The position numbers and the translations under genes were made by a program. A DNA stretch of 5,612 bases from Bacillota bacterium. Lineage in GTDB: Bacteria > Bacillota_I > Bacilli_A > RFN20 > CAG-826. The stretch lies in NCBI GenBank assembly GCA_003501485.1, contig DNPJ01000129.1, positions 639 to 6,250 on the forward strand. Reading direction: 5' to 3'. Below are positions 1 through 5,612 of this stretch, piece by piece; the first letter of the stretch is position 1; the number at the start of each line of letters is the position of its first letter. Below the pieces are notes generated by a model, which saw only the letters and a program-made list of their open reading frames with translations, was not told the DNA's origin and did no database searches.

Positions 1-564
1 ACCAATTTTATAATCTCCTCTTTCAAGGACAACAGAAGCTTGAACATAATCAGGATTTTTACCAGTACCATCATCAATGATATTAGCGGCTAAAAAAGGA
101 AAATTAGCTTTTTTCTTATTATTTCTTATAAAAGAATCTGTCCAATCGTATTCGTGATTTCCAAGCGTCATAGCGTCAAAATTCATAACGTTCATCGAAT
201 ATGTAACCAAATTACCTTTTGTAACGTTTGAATCCGCGGTGCCTTGCCACATATCTCCACCTGAAAGAAGAATTGTTCCACCTGGATTGTTTGAACGTTT
301 TTCGTCAAAATAAGTTGATAATTTTTCAATCCCAATATGATCATCATCTTTGTTATATTCGACCGCTCCATGGAAATCGCTTATTTCATAGAAATCAAAA
401 TAAACAAAATTATCATCTTCTTTAATGTCTCCAACATTTTTGTTTTTAATTTCTGGAAGATTTGGAACGTATTCTTCAATTGGAATATTGGTTCCTTCGC
501 TTTCACCACATCCACTTACAAAAGGGAGTACTAGAAGAGAAAGTAAAATTTTCTTAAGTTTCAT
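1..564 (-). CDS. Lipoprotein metallophosphatase / 5'-nucleotidase family protein, 3' end outside window
   Basis: The first 188 residues are visible and the frame is still open at the left edge. Residues 1-19 form a bacterial lipoprotein signal: a short basic start (MKLKK), a hydrophobic stretch, and a lipobox VSGC with the lipidated Cys at 19. A polar linker follows to about residue 50. The calcineurin-like metallophosphatase core then begins, with metal-binding motifs in the expected order: D63-F-H65-G, GGD ending at D104, and GNHE(Y)D at 135-140. This arrangement is typical of the bifunctional metallophosphatase/5'-nucleotidase (UshA/YfkN) family, which releases phosphate from nucleotides outside the cell. 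The protein would be tethered to the outer face of the membrane. The C-terminal substrate-binding domain, which would separate 5'-nucleotidase from cyclic phosphodiesterase activity, is not visible, so substrate is undecided. The ATG start is supported by the signal peptide and an AAGGAG 13 nt upstream. It lies 17 nt after cysQ. Confidence 0.9.
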   Translation of the reverse strand, partial: MKLKKILLSLLVLPFVSGCGESEGTNIPIEEYVPNLPEIKNKNVGDIKEDDNFVYFDFYEISDFHGAVEYNKDDDHIGIEKLSTYFDEKRSNNPGGTILLSGGDMWQGTADSNVTKGNLVTYSMNVMNFDAMTLGNHEYDWTDSFIRNNKKKANFPFLAANIIDDGTGKNPDYVQASVVLERGDYKIG

Positions 565-577
565 TGTTTTAAAGTTT

Positions 578-583
578 CTCCTT
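578..583 (-). promoter_or_regulatory. Ribosome binding site of the 5'-nucleotidase gene, inside the cysQ stop
   Basis: AAGGAG on the minus strand overlaps the TAA stop of cysQ (TAAGGAG). It stands 13 nt before the ATG at 564, a longer spacer than usual. The overlap suggests that ribosomes finishing cysQ could pass directly to the next gene. Confidence 0.7.
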
Positions 584-1367
584 ACAATAAATAGTTATCT
601 AAAGAATTAATAATGATGTATCCATCTCTATTATACACATCTTCACGATTATATTTTATAGGTGTTTTATCAAATTTAAGAATATATCCACCTGCAGATT
701 CAACAATTGCTTGCATAGCACATGTGTCCCATTCTTTGGTATTTGATGAAAATCTATATGACATTTCAGCATCACCTTTTGCTATTAGACATCCTTTTAT
801 TGTTGCACCAACAGCTTTTTGATTTTTAATAACATCGCTATGCTTTTTAATTACATCAAATTCTTTTTGGTTTGCATGACATCTAGACATTAAGACTGTT
901 AAATTATTTGTTTTGTTATTAACATGTATTTTTATAGGTTTAGCGGAAGCGTTACTTAAATAGTAAGCACCATCACCTTTAATTCCATAATATATTTCAC
1001 CTGTCACCGGAATCATAATAACACCCATGACAACGTCATGTTTATAGGAAAGACCAATATTAACACTGAATTCACCACTATGAGCAATATATTCTTTTGT
1101 GCCATCAATTGGATCAACAATAAAAACATAATCTTTTTTTAAACGTGATAAATCATCGCTCGATTCTTCAGTTAACAATCCGTAAGACGGAAAATTTGTC
1201 GTTAAAAAAGTACGAATTATTAAATCTGCTGCTTTATCAGCTTTAGTAACTGGAGAATTATCTGATTTTATTTCAACTGCCATATCATTTGAATTATAAA
1301 TTTCCATTATAATCTTCGATGCAGATATAACAGCATCAATACAAACATTTAATTCTTTTTCATACAT
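582..1367 (-). CDS. cysQ: 3'(2'),5'-bisphosphate nucleotidase, CysQ type
   Basis: The 261-residue protein belongs to the Mg-dependent, Li-sensitive inositol monophosphatase superfamily. Metal ligands are visible as E67-E68 in LLTEES, D85 and D88 in DPIDGTKEY (85-93), and D214 in EWDTCA (212-217). The Lys-Glu-Tyr after DPIDGT is characteristic of CysQ; inositol monophosphatases usually have DGTTNF there. GDGAYY at 131-136 is another family element. CysQ hydrolyses 3'-phosphoadenosine 5'-phosphate (pAp) to AMP and phosphate in the cytoplasm. pAp comes from sulfate assimilation and from acyl-carrier-protein maturation; no sulfate gene is visible here, so the second source is more relevant locally. 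The length is close to the usual 245-270. The ATG lies one base after the nrnA stop, with GGAG at 1381-1384 inside nrnA serving as a distant (13 nt) ribosome binding site. An inositol phosphatase role cannot be excluded from sequence alone. Confidence 0.9.
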   Translation of the reverse strand: MYEKELNVCIDAVISASKIIMEIYNSNDMAVEIKSDNSPVTKADKAADLIIRTFLTTNFPSYGLLTEESSDDLSRLKKDYVFIVDPIDGTKEYIAHSGEFSVNIGLSYKHDVVMGVIMIPVTGEIYYGIKGDGAYYLSNASAKPIKIHVNNKTNNLTVLMSRCHANQKEFDVIKKHSDVIKNQKAVGATIKGCLIAKGDAEMSYRFSSNTKEWDTCAMQAIVESAGGYILKFDKTPIKYNREDVYNRDGYIIINSLDNYLL

Positions 1368-1368
1368 A

Positions 1369-2328
1369 TTAATAATTATTCTCCATTGCTAACTTATCTA
1401 AATCTTCAACGACCTTCATTGCTAAAGAAAAGTCCTTTTGATTTTCTAATCTAGCACCAGAAGCACATTTATGTCCGCCACCACCATATTTTTTAGCTAT
1501 TTTTTGGACATCAAGACCGTTGCTTCTAAATTCTACGCGTATCGTTCCTTCTGGACTTCTTGTAAATAAAACCCATATTGGGCATCCTTTAATGTTTCCA
1601 ATTACATTAACATTCTTAGAAACTTGTTCATATTTTAAATTAAATTGTTCATAATCAGGGACATCTGCAAAACAATACACGACTTTGTGCTCAGTAATTT
1701 GAAATTTGCCAACAAGTAACGCTTGATATTTTACATAAACTGCATCCGATTGATATAGTCTATCAAAAAGAGGTTTTGGTTCAGCTCCTAATTCGTATAA
1801 TTTTGCAACAATTCTATGAGTTTTTGCGTTGGTTGGAGCATATCTAAATCTTCCCGAATCAGTGCATATGCCAAGGTATAACAAATTTGCGGCTTTTTGT
1901 GAAACTTTTAAATGAAAATGAAAAGCAAATTCCGCAATCATTTGAGCACATGCAATCGAACCATTGTCAACCCATTTATAACCAATAAATGGAGTCGATT
2001 CAATGTGATGATCTATTTTTACAATTTGTTTCGCGGTTACTACTCTTTGGTCCATTATTCTAGATGTTTCCGAACAATCAACAACAATTGCTAAAGAGTT
2101 TTTAACTGTTTCATCATCAACTTCATCATATTTGCCTAAAACATCGTATAAGGCTTCACTGCCATAACCAAGCGAATATATTTTTTTATTTTTGAATTTA
2201 TCTCTTAAAATTTCGCGCAACCCCAAAGAACTACCATAACAATCGCAATCGGGATTAACATGTCCGTGAATTGTTATTGTATCGTATTTTTTAATTAATT
2301 TATAAATCTGTTTAGCTGCTTTATCCAT
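1369..2328 (-). CDS. nrnA: DHH/DHHA1 oligoribonuclease and pAp phosphatase NrnA
   Basis: The 319-residue protein has the two-domain DHH phosphoesterase layout. The DHH domain carries H23-x-x-P-D27-x-D29, D84 in VVDCSE, the signature D106-H107-H108, and D157 in CTDSGRFRY. The DHHA1 domain ends with the substrate-binding loop GGGGHKCASG (282-291). Length and motif order match NrnA of Bacillus and Mycoplasma, which trims 2-5 nt RNA fragments to mononucleotides and also dephosphorylates pAp to AMP in the cytoplasm. It would provide the essential nanoRNA-clearing step in an organism lacking Orn. The first metal motif reads PDCDCYGS, where PDGD is more usual; the metal-binding Asp residues are intact. 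The ATG overlaps the rpoE stop by one base (TAATG) and has no clear Shine-Dalgarno sequence, so translation is probably coupled to rpoE. The related c-di-AMP hydrolase GdpP is unlikely because its membrane and GGDEF-like domains are absent. Confidence 0.93.
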   Translation of the reverse strand: MDKAAKQIYKLIKKYDTITIHGHVNPDCDCYGSSLGLREILRDKFKNKKIYSLGYGSEALYDVLGKYDEVDDETVKNSLAIVVDCSETSRIMDQRVVTAKQIVKIDHHIESTPFIGYKWVDNGSIACAQMIAEFAFHFHLKVSQKAANLLYLGICTDSGRFRYAPTNAKTHRIVAKLYELGAEPKPLFDRLYQSDAVYVKYQALLVGKFQITEHKVVYCFADVPDYEQFNLKYEQVSKNVNVIGNIKGCPIWVLFTRSPEGTIRVEFRSNGLDVQKIAKKYGGGGHKCASGARLENQKDFSLAMKVVEDLDKLAMENNY

Positions 2329-2744
2329 TAATAATCTTCGTCTTCGACATCTTTCTTTGGTTTATCAAAATCAATATCATCGCTGTCAGATGAATCATCT
2401 TTGTCGTCTTCTGATGGAACTTCGCCAAGTTCGGCTTTAAGAAGGTTCTTTTCTTCTTCGTCGTCTTCACCAACATCATCATCTTCAAAGGCATCGAGAT
2501 TAACATGGACTTGTTCAAAAGAATGACGTGAACGCAAATCCCATGTTCCGTCGCTCAATAAAGCAAAACGTCCATCACATGTAAGTTGAGTATATAATGA
2601 AGCCATTTTTGATTTTAATTCAGATTCAGTTAATTCAAGACCTGATAAAGAAATAGCCTTATCAAACAAATCTCTGAATTTAAGAGATCCATTTGATAAT
2701 ATTAATGCGTCGTTTGCATATTCTATTAATGCTTTTGATGTCAT
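2328..2744 (-). CDS. rpoE: DNA-directed RNA polymerase delta subunit
   Basis: The 138-residue protein has the two parts expected of the Bacillota delta subunit. Residues 1 to about 75 form the winged-helix (HARE-HTH) domain, including LKFRDLFDKA and a conserved end around RFALLSDGTWDLRS (59-72). Residues about 84-138 are a highly acidic, presumably disordered tail of Asp, Glu and Ser, interrupted by a small mixed patch NLLKAELGEV (100-109). Delta binds core RNA polymerase, displaces nucleic acid and speeds recycling. The tail is shorter than in Bacillus subtilis, where the protein is about 173 residues. I chose the ATG at 2744 rather than the in-frame ATG at 2789. It matches the family start (MTSKALIEYA), it has AGAGGA 7 nt upstream, and the earlier start would run 29 nt into argS. 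The gene follows argS by 16 nt and shares a base with nrnA. Confidence 0.92.
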   Translation of the reverse strand: MTSKALIEYANDALILSNGSLKFRDLFDKAISLSGLELTESELKSKMASLYTQLTCDGRFALLSDGTWDLRSRHSFEQVHVNLDAFEDDDVGEDDEEEKNLLKAELGEVPSEDDKDDSSDSDDIDFDKPKKDVEDEDY

Positions 2745-2751
2745 AAGGAAG

Positions 2752-2757
2752 TCCTCT
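2752..2757 (-). promoter_or_regulatory. Ribosome binding site that fixes the rpoE start
   Basis: AGAGGA on the minus strand sits 7 nt before the ATG at 2744, in the 16-nt gap after the argS TAG. It decides the rpoE start in favour of the family-conserved MTSKAL N terminus over the upstream in-frame ATG inside argS. Confidence 0.8.
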
Positions 2758-2760
2758 TTT

Positions 2761-4386
2761 CTACATATTTTTTGGAGCAGATACTCCAATTAAATTCAAT
2801 GCATTTTTCATTACTATTTTTGCCGCTTTAGCAAGAGCCAAACGCGATGATGTAATCTCAATATTTTCTCTATCAATCAATCTACATTCTGTGTAAAAAG
2901 AATGAATGAGGCTTGCTAATTCTTGAATATAGTTTGCCATAAGGTGTGGAGCGCGTTTGATAGCAGCGTTTTGTACAACCTTTGGAAAGTCTCCTAAACA
3001 TTTTAGCAATTCTATTTCGTATTTGTTGGATAGTTTAGGATTTTTTATATTCAATTCAATATCATTTGCCAATTCAAGAACTTTGCAAAGTCTTGCATGG
3101 GCATATTGAGCATAATAAACAGGATTTGATGAATTGTGTTCAAGAGCTAAATTCAAATCGAAATCTAAATGAGCACTTGCGGCACGTGAAACAAAGAAAT
3201 ATCTAGCAGCATCCACACCAACTTCTTCACAAAGTTCTCTTAATGAAATGCCTGCCCCTGTTCTTTTAGACATTTTAACTTCTTCGCCATCTTTTATAAG
3301 ACGAACAATTTGAATCAATTCAATTTCTAAAGTATCTTTTGAATACCCCTGCATCATAAGAGCGGATTTCATACGATTAATATAACCGTGATGATCTGCG
3401 CCGAGAACATCGATTAATAAATCGTATCCTCTTGATAATTTATTTAGATGATATGCGATATCAGGCATCATATATGTATATGAACCATCTTTTTTAACAA
3501 CGCAGCGGTCTTTATCATCTAAAAATGCTGTTGTTTTTAAAAATGTCGCACCATCTTGAACATAAGAATAATCTTTAAATTTTGTATCTAAAACTTCTTG
3601 AACATGATTATTTTTTCTTATATCTGTTTCAAGGCTAACAATATCAAAATGAACGCGGAACAAATCTAAATCTCTCCAAATCTTATTTAGTTCTTCTTCC
3701 ATTCCAAACTTAGTTAAAAAATCAAAATTTTCTTTTGTTTTTTCTAAGTATTTCGTTCCGTATAAATTATTAAATTTAGTTGCGATGTCGATAATATCAT
3801 GAGCGTGATAACTGTCATCGGGAAGTTCAATTTTTTCACCATTAAGTTGGCGATATCTGACATCTAATGATAATCCTAAAGTATAAATTTGATTTCCGGC
3901 ATTATTTACATAATATTCTCTAGTCACATCATATCCCGCAAAATCATATAATCGGCAAATGCTATCACCAACAGCAGCGATACGAGCATGGCCAACATGC
4001 AAATCACCTGTTGGATTGGCTGAAACAAATTCAACATTTACCTTTAGGTTTTTGTTTTCGCCTCGTCCATAATTATTATCTTCGTTAATTATTTTCTCGA
4101 TAACAGAATTCATCATATCTTTTTTCATAAAGAAATTGATAAAACCAGGACCAGCAATTTCAATTTTTTCAATACCGTCTTTATCGATATTTGAAACAAT
4201 TTTATCAGCTAATAATCTAGGCGCTAAGTGGAGTCTAGATGCAAATTTTAAAGCAGCATTTGTTGCATAGTCTCCATGATCAGGAGTTTTTGAATTTTCA
4301 ATAATTACATCATTGATTTCTACTTCAAGTCCTTCTTCTTTGAGACATTTTATTATTTTTTCTTTTAGCAATAATTCAATATTCAT
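2761..4386 (-). CDS. argS: Arginyl-tRNA synthetase
   Basis: The 541-residue class I synthetase attaches arginine to tRNA-Arg in the cytoplasm using ATP. The N-terminal tRNA D-loop-binding (Add1) domain covers about residues 1-100 and includes DHGDYATNAAL (36-46). The Rossmann catalytic domain contains ANPTGDLHVGHAR (123-135), whose HVGH is the HIGH motif, then GADHHGYINR (329-338), and KMSKR (371-375). The anticodon-binding helical domain starts at NPVYYAQYAHAR (421-432) and ends with the typical GVSAPKNM. The length is slightly below the usual 550-590, and nothing essential appears missing. The ATG is preceded 9 nt upstream by AAGGCG, a moderate ribosome binding site. The gene lies 48 nt after ispF, the widest gap in the window, and a possible promoter occupies that gap. 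It ends with TAG, the only non-TAA stop seen here. Confidence 0.97.
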   Translation of the reverse strand: MNIELLLKEKIIKCLKEEGLEVEINDVIIENSKTPDHGDYATNAALKFASRLHLAPRLLADKIVSNIDKDGIEKIEIAGPGFINFFMKKDMMNSVIEKIINEDNNYGRGENKNLKVNVEFVSANPTGDLHVGHARIAAVGDSICRLYDFAGYDVTREYYVNNAGNQIYTLGLSLDVRYRQLNGEKIELPDDSYHAHDIIDIATKFNNLYGTKYLEKTKENFDFLTKFGMEEELNKIWRDLDLFRVHFDIVSLETDIRKNNHVQEVLDTKFKDYSYVQDGATFLKTTAFLDDKDRCVVKKDGSYTYMMPDIAYHLNKLSRGYDLLIDVLGADHHGYINRMKSALMMQGYSKDTLEIELIQIVRLIKDGEEVKMSKRTGAGISLRELCEEVGVDAARYFFVSRAASAHLDFDLNLALEHNSSNPVYYAQYAHARLCKVLELANDIELNIKNPKLSNKYEIELLKCLGDFPKVVQNAAIKRAPHLMANYIQELASLIHSFYTECRLIDRENIEITSSRLALAKAAKIVMKNALNLIGVSAPKNM

Positions 4387-4395
4387 AATTTTTAA

Positions 4396-4401
4396 CGCCT
4401 T
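4396..4401 (-). promoter_or_regulatory. Probable argS ribosome binding site
   Basis: AAGGCG on the minus strand lies 9 nt before the argS ATG at 4386. It is a moderate Shine-Dalgarno match and supports this start on a transcript reading through from ispF. It directly follows the candidate -10 element, so it would be missing from a transcript begun at that promoter. Confidence 0.5.
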
Positions 4402-4430
4402 ATTATATAAGAGTAATATAATTCAATCAA
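4402..4430 (-). promoter_or_regulatory. Candidate vegetative promoter ahead of argS
   Basis: In the 48-nt ispF-argS gap the minus strand has TTGATT (4425-4430) as a -35 element with 4 of 6 consensus bases, a 17-nt spacer, and a perfect TATAAT (4402-4407) as a -10 element. The start point would fall near 4395-4396, leaving a leader of only about 9-10 nt and cutting off the AAGGCG at 4396-4401. It could therefore give a near-leaderless argS transcript, or be a chance match in A+T-rich DNA. Confidence 0.4.
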
Positions 4431-4434
4431 TAGT

Positions 4435-4911
4435 TTATTTATGTTTTAAAAATACAAAAGCTTGTGCCTTGCAGGCTTTTCCTTCGCCAATTGGACCAAC
4501 TCCATTATTCGACATAGCTTTAATCGAAACATTAATTGGCTTTGTTCCAAGAATACTAGCAATGTTTTCTCTCATTTCAACAATATAATTGCTTAATTTT
4601 GGATGAGCTGTAGCTACTTGAATATCAATGTTGTTGATTTTAAATCCTTCTTTTTTCATTATAGAAACAACTTCTTTTAGTATTTCAACACTAGAAATAT
4701 CTTTGTATTTGGGATCATCATCTGGAAATAAATGGCCTAAGTCGCCATAAGTCATTGCTCCTAAAATGCTTTCGCTTACAGCATGGAGTATTACATCAGC
4801 ATCACTATGACCATCTAGTCCTATTTCGTTTGGAATTTCAATTCCACCTAAAAATAGTTTTCTTCCTTCTTTAAATGGATGAATATCTTCACTAAATCCA
4901 ATTCTAAACAT
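4435..4911 (-). CDS. ispF: 2-C-methyl-D-erythritol 2,4-cyclodiphosphate synthase
   Basis: The 158-residue protein has the full length and fold signatures of IspF, the MEP-pathway enzyme that cyclises CDP-methylerythritol 2-phosphate and releases CMP, acting as a cytoplasmic trimer. Zinc ligands are visible as D9 and H11 in SEDIH and H43 in DVILHAV. Also present are GHSDAD (34-39), GDLGHLFPDDDP (56-67), and the HPKL/EMR region (103-114) near the nucleotide site. The C-terminal metal and phosphate loop is unusual. KAMSNNGVGPIGEG (131-144) has N136 where Escherichia coli has the magnesium ligand E135, and E143 where it has R142. The rest of the loop is well preserved, so this looks like a divergent lineage rather than decay, though altered activity is possible. 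The ATG has AAGGAG 7 nt upstream, overlapping the ychF stop. No other MEP-pathway gene lies in the window. Confidence 0.94.
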   Translation of the reverse strand: MFRIGFSEDIHPFKEGRKLFLGGIEIPNEIGLDGHSDADVILHAVSESILGAMTYGDLGHLFPDDDPKYKDISSVEILKEVVSIMKKEGFKINNIDIQVATAHPKLSNYIVEMRENIASILGTKPINVSIKAMSNNGVGPIGEGKACKAQAFVFLKHK

Positions 4912-4918
4912 TATGTTT

Positions 4919-4924
4919 CTCCTT
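4919..4924 (-). promoter_or_regulatory. Ribosome binding site of ispF, inside the ychF stop
   Basis: AAGGAG on the minus strand begins within the TAA stop of ychF and lies 7 nt before the ispF ATG. It is the strongest Shine-Dalgarno site in the window and ties ispF translation to the end of ychF. Confidence 0.8.
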
Positions 4925-5612
4925 ATACATTAAATCTAAAGAAAGCAATATCTCCATCTTGCATGGTGTAAGTCTTGCCTTCCATTCTTATTTTTCCTGC
5001 CTCTTTTAAGGCAAGTTCACTTCCATATTTTGTTAAGTCATCAAAGGAATAGATCTCCGCTTTGATAAAACCTTTTTCGAAATCAGTATGAATAATACCA
5101 GCACATTGAGGCGCAAGCATTCCTTTGTGAAAAGTCCACGCTCTACATTCATCAGGACCTACTGTAAAAAATGTTTCAAGATTCAACAATTTATAAACTG
5201 ATTTAATAACTTTGTCTAATCCTGATTCATTTGCGCCTAATGATTGCAAATATTCCATTCTTTCTTCTTTTGACAATGAGGAAAGCTCATATTCTATTTC
5301 ACATGAAATTGGTATTACTTGAGAACCCTCTTTATTTGCAATTTCTTTAACCTCATTTAAATATTTGCAATTATCCAAATCCATATAATCGCTGTCAGAA
5401 ACGTTGGCGACATAAATTATAGGTTTCAAGGTTAATAAATGATAATTCTTGAACGCAAATTCAAAATCTTCATCTTTCATATTTAAAAGTCTAGCTGGTT
5501 CGCCTTTAAGCAGTATTTCGTGTAAAGGCTCAAGAAGAGACATTTCATATGTCGATTCTTTATCTTTATTTATACGAGCTTTATTTGAAATAGCCGCAAT
5601 ACGTTTTTCAAC
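4923..5612 (-). CDS. ychF: Ribosome-binding ATPase YchF (OLA1/Obg family), 5' end outside window
   Basis: The C-terminal 229 residues are visible; the reading frame stays open to the right edge, so the gene starts beyond it. Full YchF is about 365 residues, so the P-loop and most of the G domain are missing from view. The visible part starts in the coiled-coil insert (VEKRIAAISNKAR), continues through LLTLKPIIYVANVSD with the G4 nucleotide-base motif (visible residues 70-73, NVSD), then a G5-like PISCEIEYEL. It ends in a TGS domain (about 146-229) with RAWTFHKG, APQCAGIIHTDFEKGFIKAE and a terminal GDIAFFRFNV. YchF binds the ribosome and hydrolyses ATP, and is linked to stress responses and translation. 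The family normally has NxxE at G4; here it is NxxD. The internal ATG at 5543 is not the start, because family-like sequence continues before it. ispF follows after 11 nt. Confidence 0.96.
   Translation of the reverse strand, partial: VEKRIAAISNKARINKDKESTYEMSLLEPLHEILLKGEPARLLNMKDEDFEFAFKNYHLLTLKPIIYVANVSDSDYMDLDNCKYLNEVKEIANKEGSQVIPISCEIEYELSSLSKEERMEYLQSLGANESGLDKVIKSVYKLLNLETFFTVGPDECRAWTFHKGMLAPQCAGIIHTDFEKGFIKAEIYSFDDLTKYGSELALKEAGKIRMEGKTYTMQDGDIAFFRFNV

Noticed and set aside
228..610. Overlapping short plus-strand open frames at the left end
   Set aside because: They are antisense to the lipoprotein nucleotidase, which has a complete signal peptide and catalytic motifs in one continuous frame.
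613..822. Plus-strand open frame within cysQ
   Set aside because: It is antisense to well-conserved CysQ sequence and has no recognisable protein features.
1912..2094. Plus-strand open frame within nrnA
   Set aside because: It is the complement of conserved NrnA coding sequence around the DHH motif.
2321..2518. Lys/Met-rich open frame within rpoE on the same strand
   Set aside because: It is a frame-shifted reading of the repetitive GA-rich codons of the RpoE acidic tail, with no domain or start signal.
2745..2789. Upstream in-frame ATG adding 15 residues to RpoE
   Set aside because: It starts inside argS, the extra residues do not resemble the delta N terminus, and a good ribosome binding site points to the ATG at 2744.
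4313..4588. Plus-strand open frame spanning the argS-ispF junction
   Set aside because: It is antisense to the start of argS and the end of ispF, has no family resemblance, and has no convincing start signal.
5541..5543. Internal ATG as the start of a 206-residue YchF
   Set aside because: The frame continues open to the window edge and the residues before this ATG match the YchF insert region, so the gene is cut by the window rather than short.
1..5612. Alternative genetic code with TGA as tryptophan
   Set aside because: All tryptophan codons checked are TGG and no in-frame TGA is needed in any gene.

Overview
The window is a compact housekeeping segment from a low-G+C bacterium. All seven genes lie on the minus strand, so transcription runs from the right edge to the left edge. 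A delta subunit of RNA polymerase (RpoE) points to Bacillota. The strong A+T bias, short proteins and tight packing would suit Bacilli or a Mollicutes-related lineage (Acholeplasma-, RF39- or Erysipelotrichia-like), but that placement is inference. Every tryptophan I checked is TGG, no gene contains an in-frame TGA, and the six visible stops are TAA (five) and TAG (one). This fits the standard bacterial code rather than the Mycoplasma code.

Order along transcription: ychF (5' end beyond the right edge), ispF, argS, rpoE, nrnA, cysQ, and a lipoprotein metallophosphatase/5'-nucleotidase (3' end beyond the left edge). The junctions are very tight. From right to left they are 11 nt, 48 nt, 16 nt, a 1-nt TAATG overlap, 1 nt and 17 nt. 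I see no terminator hairpin and no gene-free stretch longer than 48 nt. The 48-nt ispF-argS gap holds a good match to a vegetative promoter, so argS and the genes below it may also be transcribed separately.

Functionally the segment joins translation and ribosome-associated ATPase functions (ychF, argS), isoprenoid precursor synthesis (ispF), transcription (rpoE), and a run of three phosphoesterases. NrnA degrades short RNAs and dephosphorylates pAp. CysQ also removes pAp. The lipoprotein 5'-nucleotidase would act on nucleotides outside the membrane.

I found no undescribed system, mobile element, CRISPR array or RNA gene. The points most worth checking are two catalytic-region substitutions in IspF, an Asp in the G4 nucleotide-specificity motif of YchF, and the nrnA-cysQ pairing.
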